Origin: UBA1724 sp963621575
GTDB taxonomy: Bacteria > Verrucomicrobiota > Lentisphaeria > Oligosphaerales > Oligosphaeraceae
DNA: 64,000 nt
Assembly: GCA_963621575.1 (NCBI GenBank)
Contig: CAVFEH010000009.1
Coordinates: 11,966 to 75,965 of the forward strand
Direction: 5' to 3'
The notes below the pieces were generated by a model that was not told the origin of the DNA, did no database searches, and saw nothing but the letters and a program-made list of their open reading frames with translations. This document shows, one piece after another, positions 25,604-32,217 of this stretch; positions within the stretch are counted from its first letter, which is position 1, and each line of letters begins with the position of its first letter. The position numbers were made by a program, and so were the translations under genes.

Positions 25604-28600
25604 ATGCCGGAACAACACGCGCCAGACGCCTCCCGGGGGAGGACAGCCCCCTCCGTCACCCGGAGCCTGGTGCGTGTTTTGCGTTTCCAGACCCTTTGGA
25701 CCATGCTCCGGGGCCTTGTCTGGAACCTTATGGGACTCGGCCTCCTGGGCTGCGTGCTGGCGGACCGGTTGCGGGAGGACGCGCTGGCCGTTGCGCTGTG
25801 TGTCGCCACGGGGGCGTCCGTGTCCTTTTTGGCGTGGCTGGTGGGGGCGCAGTTCCGTCGGTGGACCCTGGAGCGCTTCTGCCGGGAATTCCGGCGGGAG
25901 TTTCCCCAGGACCACGATGGCCTTGACGCCGCCCTGGAACTGGAGCGGCGGCTGCGCCGGAAGGATCCCGTGACGTCCTTCCAGCGGGAATATCTGGAGG
26001 AGCTCCGGGAAAGATATCTCGCCCCAAAGACGGGGCTTCTGCATCAGCATGTCCGGCTTCGCCGTCGCAAGACGCGACAGTGGCTCCTTCTGCCACTTCT
26101 CCTGGTGGCTCTGGCGTTTTTTTGGATGGGACGCGCCTCCTGGCGGAAAGCCTGCGCCTTCCTGGGGGGGCGCCCCTCGCTGACGCTGGAATTCTCGCCG
26201 GGACGGCAGGTGCCGCTGCATCAGGATGTGACCGTGGTCGCCACCCTGCGCAAGGGCGCCACTCCCCGTGGCGCGGTCCGCCTGGAGTTCCGGGGGCGCA
26301 ACGGCGGGCCCGTTCATCGGGAGGCCATGAATCCGGCGGGAGAGGGGCGCTGGAGGCTGACTCTCTACGATCTTCGGGAAAATCTCCGTGTGCGCGCGGA
26401 AGACGGCCGGGCTGTCTCCTGGTGGCAATCCCTGGAGGTCTATGTGCCTCCCGCCCCCCTGGAAGTCCGCGTCGTCGCCACGCCGCCGGAATACACGCGT
26501 CGGGAGATCCGTTTTTTTTCTGGCTTCGAGGATTTGACGGTGGTGGAAGGCGAGCATCTGCGGGTGCGCTGCACCATGCCTCCCGGCGAGGAGTGGGGAC
26601 TTCTCCAGGAGGACGGCGAGGGCGTTTGGACGCCTCTTGAATCGCCGGAGTTTTTTCCCCCCCGCGATCAGGCACGCTACCGCCCGGTGTATCGCCGCGG
26701 CGAGATTGTCCGCCAAGGAGCGCCCTTCGCGGTCCGGGTGACCCCCGATTATCCCCCCGTGGTGGAGCGCAAGACACCTCCGCGGGACGGGAAGACCGCC
26801 CCCGGAGAAGAACTCTTCCTGCACTGCCTGGCCACGGATGACTACGGTCTCGACGAAGTCCGGCTGTGCCTGGCCGTGGACGACCGCCCGGAGACGCGCC
26901 GGGCCCTCTGGACGCCCTCGGCGGGCGAGTCCCCCCGGGAATGGGAGGGTCGTTCCACCGTGGAGCTTGGGGAATTGACTCCTGGACAGGTGGTGGTGGG
27001 GTGGCTGGAGGTCCGGGACAACCGCCACCCGGAGGCGAATGTCACGCGTGACGAGCCCTTCTTCCTCTCCGTGGAGGAACCATTCCAAGACGACTTTGCC
27101 GCGGCCAACGCCTCCGGCGAAGACTCCGGGAAGAAAAACCAGCGGGTGGATGTGGCGGATCTCTTGGCGGAGTCGAAACGTCTGCTGCGGGACACTCTCA
27201 TGCTGTCGGGACAGTGGGGGAATTTGCCGCTTTCCGAGGCGCGACGCCGGCAGGGAGATTTGGAGCGGGATCTGCGCACCCTGTCCGTGGGCGTCCGTGG
27301 ACGCCAGACGCAGATTGCGGCGGCGGCGGGGGTGGCCGCGCTGCCCCGTCCCATGGCGGAGGGATTCCAGACGGCCTCCCGGTGCCTGGCCCAGGCGGCG
27401 GACCAGGCCCGGGAACAGCTTTTCTCCGATTCCCGGTTGACGCAACAACGCGCCCTCGCCGCCCTGAATCGCCTGGCGTGGATGCTGGCGCAGAATACGC
27501 GCTCCATGGGCTCCGGCGGCGAAGGCGAACAGAATCAGCAGGGCTCTTCTTCAGGAACGGAGGCTTCCGGCGGGGAATCCCGGGAGCTTCCCGACAGCCA
27601 GCGGGGCGACCGGCAGATGCCGTTGGAGGAGTTGAAGAAACTCCTGGAGGCGGTGGAGGAGATGCGGGGCGAACTGCAGGGCCTCTTGCCTGAACTCTCG
27701 CGGGATGCGGAACCCATTCTCCGGGAGCAGCAACGGCGTCTGCAGGAGCTCCTGCCCCGCGCCGCCGCACTGGAGAGCGCGCGAAGCGCCCGGCAGGCCA
27801 TGTCCGATGCCGCGGAGGAACTCTCCGGGGCGTCACAGGCCCTCGCCGACGACGCGGTCTCCGAGGGACGCCAGCGTACGGAACGGGCGCTCTCCGCGCT
27901 GATCTCCGCCCAGGAGGCCCTGCGGCAGGCCCAGCGGCAGGAGGCATTCCTCCAAATGGAACGACTGGCCCGTCAGGCGGGAGAACTGTCCGAGAAGCAC
28001 CAATCCCTCTCCGGGGAGAACCGCCGACGCGCCCAGGATGGCGCTTCTCCAGAAGAACGCCAGGCTGCCCGGAAGGACCAGGAATCCCTGGAGCGCGAAG
28101 TGGAGCGTTTCCGCCGGGAGGCACGGAATAGCGCAGGGAGTCTGGCGCGCGGGTTGCCGCAGGTGTCCGACGCCATGAACCGCGCCGGTGGCGCCGCCGG
28201 CGAGCGGATTCACCGTGCCCAGGACAGGGCGAAGAAGGCGCTGCTTTACGGACGCTACGATGCCGCCGCGCAGAGCCAGGAGGACGCCTCCCTGGCACTC
28301 GGAGAATGGTCCCGGAATTTGGCCCGGGCCCTGGAGGCGCTCCCGCTGCACGGCGTCCAGGAGCTCTCCGCCGCCTTGGAGGAACTCTCCCGCATGCGGA
28401 ACGCCCTGATCCGCGCGGGGGAGGGGAGGGACGGTGATACTGCGGCGGCCCGTCGGCAGGTCGCCGAAGGCCTCGGGCGAATGGGGCGCGTGCTGGGCGT
28501 GCCCCGTCTTGTCCGGGAGGGCGAGGCGATTGGCCAGGATTCCCTCCCCGGGGCTCTTGAACGCCTTCAGCAGATCCAGCGGGACCTTTCCCGGGAACTC

Positions 28601-28708
28601 CAGACGCTCCGGGAGGATGCGCTGCAGTCGCCGGCGCTGCGCTCCGCTCCGCCACCCCGGAAATACCGCCCTCAGACCCAGGAATATTTCCGGCTCCTCA
28701 ACCAGTAG
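25604..28708 (+). CDS. DUF4175-like large membrane protein with coiled-coil C-terminus
   Basis: A 1,034-aa protein with an architecture I associate with the DUF4175 family of PVC and related bacteria. N-terminal membrane segments lie near 36-52 and 62-82 (MGLGLLGCVLADRL, ALCVATGASVSFLAWLVG) and at about 160-175 (WLLLPLLLVALAFFWMG). A periplasmic, Ig-like beta region follows (about 185-480, with SLTLEFSPGRQVPLHQDVTV and PLEVRVVATPPEYTRREI). The second half is rich in Gln, Glu, Arg and Ala and predicts long coiled coils (REQQRRLQELLPRAAALESARS). There is no enzyme motif. Family members often lie beside MoxR/BatA-type genes; here none is adjacent, and pgi ends 16 bp upstream. Function unknown. 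Confidence 0.72.
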   Translation: MPEQHAPDASRGRTAPSVTRSLVRVLRFQTLWTMLRGLVWNLMGLGLLGCVLADRLREDALAVALCVATGASVSFLAWLVGAQFRRWTLERFCREFRREFPQDHDGLDAALELERRLRRKDPVTSFQREYLEELRERYLAPKTGLLHQHVRLRRRKTRQWLLLPLLLVALAFFWMGRASWRKACAFLGGRPSLTLEFSPGRQVPLHQDVTVVATLRKGATPRGAVRLEFRGRNGGPVHREAMNPAGEGRWRLTLYDLRENLRVRAEDGRAVSWWQSLEVYVPPAPLEVRVVATPPEYTRREIRFFSGFEDLTVVEGEHLRVRCTMPPGEEWGLLQEDGEGVWTPLESPEFFPPRDQARYRPVYRRGEIVRQGAPFAVRVTPDYPPVVERKTPPRDGKTAPGEELFLHCLATDDYGLDEVRLCLAVDDRPETRRALWTPSAGESPREWEGRSTVELGELTPGQVVVGWLEVRDNRHPEANVTRDEPFFLSVEEPFQDDFAAANASGEDSGKKNQRVDVADLLAESKRLLRDTLMLSGQWGNLPLSEARRRQGDLERDLRTLSVGVRGRQTQIAAAAGVAALPRPMAEGFQTASRCLAQAADQAREQLFSDSRLTQQRALAALNRLAWMLAQNTRSMGSGGEGEQNQQGSSSGTEASGGESRELPDSQRGDRQMPLEELKKLLEAVEEMRGELQGLLPELSRDAEPILREQQRRLQELLPRAAALESARSARQAMSDAAEELSGASQALADDAVSEGRQRTERALSALISAQEALRQAQRQEAFLQMERLARQAGELSEKHQSLSGENRRRAQDGASPEERQAARKDQESLEREVERFRREARNSAGSLARGLPQVSDAMNRAGGAAGERIHRAQDRAKKALLYGRYDAAAQSQEDASLALGEWSRNLARALEALPLHGVQELSAALEELSRMRNALIRAGEGRDGDTAAARRQVAEGLGRMGRVLGVPRLVREGEAIGQDSLPGALERLQQIQRDLSRELQTLREDALQSPALRSAPPPRKYRPQTQEYFRLLNQ

Positions 28709-28745
28709 CGCGCCCCCGGGAGTTCCCCGCCGGGGCGTGGGGCTC

Positions 28746-28773
28746 TTGAAGATTCGGGAACGGAGGATATATT
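28746..28773 (+). promoter_or_regulatory. Probable promoter of rpmA
   Basis: TTGAAG at 28746-28751 and TATATT at 28768-28773 are spaced by 16 bp. The transcript would start near 28780, giving a 70-nt leader. A strong AAGGAG site at 28836-28841 lies 9 bases before the ATG of rpmA. This shows rpmA has its own promoter here. Confidence 0.55.
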
Positions 28774-28850
28774 AAGCGACCTTGCAATTTTCCGGCAATT
28801 TCCTCGATTCATACAGATAGTAACCATTTTAGGTCAAGGAGTTCCTAGCT

Positions 28851-29111
28851 ATGGCACACAAGAAAGGCCAATCCTCCAGCCGCAACGGCCGAGACAGCAA
28901 CCCCCAGTATCGTGGCGTGAAGGCCTACGGCGGCCAGAAGGTCACCGCCGGCAGCATCATCATCCGCCAGTGCGGCACCAAGTACTTCGCGGGCAAGAAC
29001 GCCGGCATGGGCCGCGACTACACTGTCTTCGCCCTGATCGACGGCACCGTGGAGTTCATCAAGCACTCCCGCAAGATCAACATCATCCCCCTGGAAGCCG
29101 CCGCCGAGTAG
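28851..29111 (+). CDS. rpmA: 50S ribosomal protein L27
   Basis: An 86-aa L27, part of the large subunit near the peptidyl-transferase centre. It begins MAHKKGQSSSRNGRDSNPQYRGVKAYGG, the classic L27 start with its long flexible tail, continues with GSIIIRQCGTKYFAGKNAGMGRDYTVFALIDG and ends in HSRKINIIPLEA. No rplU (L21) lies upstream although the two are usually adjacent; the gene here is alone with its own promoter and a strong terminator. The N-terminus lacks the extra cleavable leader found in some Firmicutes. Confidence 0.97.
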   Translation: MAHKKGQSSSRNGRDSNPQYRGVKAYGGQKVTAGSIIIRQCGTKYFAGKNAGMGRDYTVFALIDGTVEFIKHSRKINIIPLEAAAE

Positions 29112-29167
29112 AAATCCCCGGCCCCCGGCGAAAAGCCATATTTCGCCGTTCCAGCGAGAATCGGAGA

Positions 29168-29209
29168 AAGCGTGTCGGCAACCACAGCGGTTTGCCGGCG
29201 CGCTTTTTT
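29168..29209 (+). terminator. Rho-independent terminator of rpmA
   Basis: A long, nearly complete stem with AAGCGTGTCGGCAACC as the left arm, a 5-nt loop and GGTTTGCCGGCGCGCTT as the right arm (one bulge, one wobble), followed by six T. It lies 56 bp after the rpmA stop and separates it from mtaB. Confidence 0.8.
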
Positions 29210-29287
29210 GTTTCCGGCGGGAAGGGCTGCCACGGACGCTGGCCTCATTCCGTTCTCCAGGCTGTTTTTCCCTCTTCTTCGTTGTTC

Positions 29288-30616
29288 ATGAAGCGAGTCA
29301 GTTTCCATACCCTCGGCTGCCGTTTGAACCAGGCGGATTCGGCGCAGATGGCCGGCGACCTGGTTTCCCACGGATACACCGTGGTCCCATGGGGGGAACC
29401 GGCGGAGGTGTTGGTGATCAACAGCTGTGCGGTGACGGGGGTGGCCTCCCGGAAAAGCCGTCAGGCGGTTGCCTTTGCGCGGAAGCGACATCCGGAGTCC
29501 TTCCTGGTGGTCTGCGGCTGTGCGGCTTCGGATCCGCAGCTCTTGTCGGGGCGTGGCGCGTGCATGGCGGACTTGCTGGTCCCCAATCCCAAGCCCCGGA
29601 GTCTGGCGGCGCTGTTGCCTTCGGATCCCCGCCATGGGGAGCACGGCTCCTTGGAGCCCATGGCCTCGGAACCACAGTGCCAGGGATTTACGCTGCCCGG
29701 CGTGGGCGTCCACGGCGAGCGGAATCGCGCGAATCTGAAGGTCCAGGATGGCTGCAGCTTCCGTTGCACCTACTGCATTGTGCCCCAGGTGAGGGGACCC
29801 GCTTGTTCGCGTTTGTGGTCGGATGTTCTGCGGGAAGCCCGCGCCCTAGTGGAGCAGGGCTTCCGGGAGCTGGTGCTCACCGGCGTGAACATCGCCACCT
29901 ATTCCCAGCCGGAGGGCGATTTGGCCGACTTGTTGGAGGCGATTCTGAAGATTCCCGGGGAGTTCCGGGTGCGGCTGGGCTCCGTGGAGCCAGGCCCCCG
30001 CATGGATCGGGTCATCGATCTCATGGCCGTCGATTCCAGGCTGTGCCGCTTCCTCCATCTGCCTTTGCAGTATGGGGAGGCGGACATTCTGCGGCGCATG
30101 GCCCGCCGGTATACCCTGGAGGAATATGCGCGCACGGTGGAGTCCGCCTGGAACAAGGTGCCTGGGATCTGCCTGGGCACGGATGTGATGGTGGGCTTCC
30201 CCGGCGAGGATGCCCAGGCCTTCCAAAGCTGCCGGGAATACCTCCGGAATCTTCCGCTCTCCCTGATGCACGTCTTCTGTTATTCCCCCCGCCCCGGGAC
30301 CCCCGCCGCAACCTGGCCCAACCGCCCCGCCGCCGCCGTCGCCCACGCGCGGGCGTCGGCGCTCCTGGCACTGGCCCGGGAAAAGGCTGCGGCTTTTGCC
30401 GCCGCCCAAGTCGGAAAAATCCTTCCCGTGTTGCCGGAGGAGGGCGGCGCCACGCCCCACGGCTGGTCCGACAACTATCTGAAGATCCTTCTTCCCGGAT
30501 TGCCCGCCTCCACAGACATCAACCGGATTCTCCCTTGCCGCGTGGGCGCTGTGGTTCCCGGCGGAGATCGGGAGGTCATGGGCACTCTGGCGGAGATGGA
30601 AACGCCAGCGGAATAA
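29288..30616 (+). CDS. mtaB: tRNA N6-threonylcarbamoyladenosine (t6A37) methylthiotransferase, MtaB-type
   Basis: A radical-SAM methylthiotransferase that modifies t6A at position 37 of tRNAs to ms2t6A. The 442-aa protein begins at ATG 29288 (MKRVSFHTLGCRLNQADSAQM). The N-terminal UPF0004 domain supplies three cysteines (TLGCRLNQ, INSCAVTGVA, VCGCAASDP) for one cluster. The radical-SAM motif is CSFRCTYC within LKVQDGCSFRCTYCIVPQVRGP. LTGVNIATYSQPEGDL and FLHLPLQYGEADIL match MtaB better than MiaB or RimO, and the TRAM-like end is short. It lies after the rpmA terminator and before the Nif3-like gene (47 bp). Confidence 0.9.
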   Translation: MKRVSFHTLGCRLNQADSAQMAGDLVSHGYTVVPWGEPAEVLVINSCAVTGVASRKSRQAVAFARKRHPESFLVVCGCAASDPQLLSGRGACMADLLVPNPKPRSLAALLPSDPRHGEHGSLEPMASEPQCQGFTLPGVGVHGERNRANLKVQDGCSFRCTYCIVPQVRGPACSRLWSDVLREARALVEQGFRELVLTGVNIATYSQPEGDLADLLEAILKIPGEFRVRLGSVEPGPRMDRVIDLMAVDSRLCRFLHLPLQYGEADILRRMARRYTLEEYARTVESAWNKVPGICLGTDVMVGFPGEDAQAFQSCREYLRNLPLSLMHVFCYSPRPGTPAATWPNRPAAAVAHARASALLALAREKAAAFAAAQVGKILPVLPEEGGATPHGWSDNYLKILLPGLPASTDINRILPCRVGAVVPGGDREVMGTLAEMETPAE

Positions 30617-30663
30617 TTTGTTTGTATCATCATAACCCGTTTTCTAACAGGAGGAAATAAGGA

Positions 30664-31443
30664 ATGCAAACGGTGCGTCGACAGGAACTGACCGACTATC
30701 TGGATTCCCTCTTCCGGGATTTCGCGTGCCCCGAGGATTCCTCCCGCAACGGACTGCAGGTCCAGGGAAAGGACGATGTGGCGCGAGTCGCCTTCGCAGT
30801 GGATGCGCGCCTGGAGACCTTTCGCATGGCCGTGGATGCCGGCGCGGATCTGCTTTTCTGCCATCATGGAATCCTCTGGGGCGCCGGACTCTCCCGTTTG
30901 ACAGGCAACGACGGCGAACGAGTCCGGCTCCTCATGAAGAACGACCTCTCCCTCTACGCCATGCACCTCCCCCTGGACGCCCACGCCATTCTGGGAAACA
31001 ATGCCCAGCTGGCCCTGGCACTGGGAATCCCCCTGGAACGACAGACGCCTTTCGCCGTCACGCGCGGCATCCCCGCCGGCGTCCAGGGAGACCTCCCCCG
31101 GACGACGACGCTGGGGGAACTGACGGAAAGACTCCAGGAGATTCAGCAGACTCCTGCGGACTTCTTTGGCGCTCCTGCGGAACGCACCGTGAATCGCATA
31201 GCCGTGGTTTCCGGATCCGGCGCGGGGGTCCTGGAGGACGCCGCCAGCGGCGGCGCGGACGCCTTCATTACCGGCGAACTGGACCACGTGCGCGGCATCC
31301 GCGCCCTGGAATTGGGAATGCCCGTGGTGACCGGTGGGCACTACGGCACAGAGACTCACGGGCCGAAGGCCGTCATGCGACAGATCCAAGAACGCTTTCC
31401 ACAACTGGAATGCCTCTGGATTTCCGCCCCCACTGGCCTCTAG
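30664..31443 (+). CDS. Nif3-like dinuclear metal-centre protein
   Basis: A 259-aa protein of the YbgI/Nif3 family, hexameric with a two-metal site; reported as a GTP cyclohydrolase I type 2 homologue and otherwise of uncertain function. Metal motifs: FCHHGILWGAG (HH), YAMHLPLDAH (H and the DAH), and TGELDHVRGIRALELGMPVVTGGHYGTE with the last His and Glu. It has an excellent ribosome site (CAGGAGGA, about 8 bases before ATG). Its length lacks the large insert seen in some homologues. It ends before the 774-bp non-coding region upstream of gyrB. Confidence 0.87.
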   Translation: MQTVRRQELTDYLDSLFRDFACPEDSSRNGLQVQGKDDVARVAFAVDARLETFRMAVDAGADLLFCHHGILWGAGLSRLTGNDGERVRLLMKNDLSLYAMHLPLDAHAILGNNAQLALALGIPLERQTPFAVTRGIPAGVQGDLPRTTTLGELTERLQEIQQTPADFFGAPAERTVNRIAVVSGSGAGVLEDAASGGADAFITGELDHVRGIRALELGMPVVTGGHYGTETHGPKAVMRQIQERFPQLECLWISAPTGL

Positions 31444-31508
31444 GACAAGCGAAGAGGAGGGGGAGAATCCCTGTTTTTCTGGCTTGTTACCCTGGATTCC
31501 TGGGTATT

Positions 31509-31641
31509 CACTTGGGCGACCCTGGGAGGGGGATGGCGCTCAAGTGAAGTATTTTCGCGGATTCTTCTGCGTGGAGAGTCGCGCCGCGGGGTGCCAGGGG
31601 TGTGTTTTTGACTCCCTGTAATCTGCAGGGCCGCTCAAGTG
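31509..31641. repeat. Three copies of a 10-bp element (CGCTCAAGTG)
   Basis: CGCTCAAGTG occurs at 31537-31546 and 31632-31641 on the plus strand, and its complement with one mismatch (CACTTGGGCG) at 31509-31518. The first two in order form an inverted pair 28 bp apart centre to centre; the third is direct. This pattern suits a protein-binding site, but the protein is unknown. Confidence 0.5.
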
Positions 31642-31779
31642 CATACCCAGAAGGGGGGCGGCGTGGGTGTTGGTCAGGGGAATGCGTGGGGCAGGATGTG
31701 GAAGGGGACACTGGTGTGTTGGCATTGGACAGGGCATTGGTGGGGGCGATGCAAGGGGGTGCTTTTTTTGGGGGGTGCC

Positions 31780-31796
31780 GTGGAAAGCGTTTCCAC
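31780..31796. promoter_or_regulatory. Perfect 17-bp inverted repeat GTGGAAA-GCG-TTTCCAC
   Basis: Seven-base perfect arms around GCG. This resembles operators of LacI/GalR-type regulators in its TGGAAA/TTTCCA arms, although the centre is three bases rather than the usual even spacing. It lies 422 bp before the gyrB ATG and directly after the first T7G6 block. Confidence 0.45.
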
Positions 31797-31975
31797 ACAC
31801 TTTGCCTGGGAAAACGCCCCTTCGGGCTTTGCCGGAGTTATCGCCCGCCCCCGGATTTGCCAGACTTGTGTCTCTTTTTCCAACTTTCACCGGGCAATTT
31901 CCGATGGCAAGTTGCAACCTGGGAAAAGAAGTCGCTTTGAGGGAAATCCACGGTGGAAGATCCCGGTTTATGGAC

Positions 31976-32018
31976 TATATTCCTCGCACGCGCGTGCGCA
32001 GGCGTACGCGTGCGCGCG
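31976..32018 (+). promoter_or_regulatory. -10-like element followed by a 34-bp alternating purine-pyrimidine tract
   Basis: TATATT at 31976-31981 is a likely -10 for gyrB, though no clear -35 is seen. Immediately after it come 16 bases of strict pyrimidine-purine alternation (31985-32000), one extra G, then 17 more alternating bases (32002-32018). The tract includes a 12-bp palindrome, GCACGCGCGTGC (31986-31997), and GCGTACGC (32002-32009). Such GC/GT alternation readily adopts Z-DNA or a cruciform under negative supercoiling. Confidence 0.55.
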
Positions 32019-32125
32019 GCGAGAGGGGGCGCACCGATGGAGTGTGGGGCTGTTTCCTGATACCGTCGCGCGCGGGCGCAGCTTTTTTTGGGGGGGGCAT
32101 GGCCTCCCTTTCTTTTCCTTCTTTC

Positions 32126-32176
32126 CCCTTTCGCCGGGGGATTTTGTTTTCCTCGGCGAAGGGCTTCTTTTTTCTT
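32126..32176 (+). terminator. Attenuator-like hairpin in the gyrB leader
   Basis: CCCTTTCGCCG (32126-32136) pairs with CGGCGAAGGG (32154-32163) with a single-base bulge, and is followed by CTTCTTTTTTCTTC. The loop is 17 nt. It sits about 40 nt before the CAGGAGG ribosome site (32201-32207) of gyrB, so if it terminates it would act as an attenuator of gyrB rather than end another gene. Confidence 0.45.
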
Positions 32177-32217
32177 CTTTCTTCAATCCACAATCCCCCA
32201 CAGGAGGACACTACAGA

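Larger units (their letters stand above)
31761..32097 (+). repeat. Two GC-T7-G6/G8 blocks exactly 320 bp apart
   Basis: GCTTTTTTTGGGGGG at 31761-31775 recurs at 32081-32095, where the G run is two longer (to 32097). Seven T followed by six or eight G is rare in this genome segment and both lie in non-coding DNA. Each could act as a pause or termination site, or form unusual G-rich structure. Confidence 0.7.
31444..32217. other. 774-bp structured non-coding region upstream of gyrB
   Basis: No protein-coding sequence is convincing here; the open frames give Pro/His/Thr- or Arg-rich peptides and the base composition is strongly G- and T-rich on the plus strand between 31650 and 31780, unlike the flanking genes. 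The region contains a 10-bp element in three copies, a hairpin CCCTG/CAGGG (31614-31630), two T7G6-8 blocks, a 17-bp perfect inverted repeat, a -10-like TATATT, a 34-bp alternating tract and a hairpin with a T-rich tail close to gyrB. The first 50 bp hold a short inverted repeat (GGGG/CCCT before GTTTTTC) that may end the Nif3-like transcript. A small RNA or a replication-related site is possible but not shown. Confidence 0.75.

Noticed and set aside
31508..31798. A minus-strand open frame of 96 codons in the gyrB upstream region
   Set aside because: Pro/His/Thr-rich peptide, no ribosome site, no motif; composition follows the G-rich opposite strand.
31444..32217. Chromosomal replication origin
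   Set aside because: Only one or two poor DnaA-box-like strings are present, no dnaA/dnaN nearby, and no AT-rich unwinding block. Cumulative GC skew of the whole chromosome would decide.
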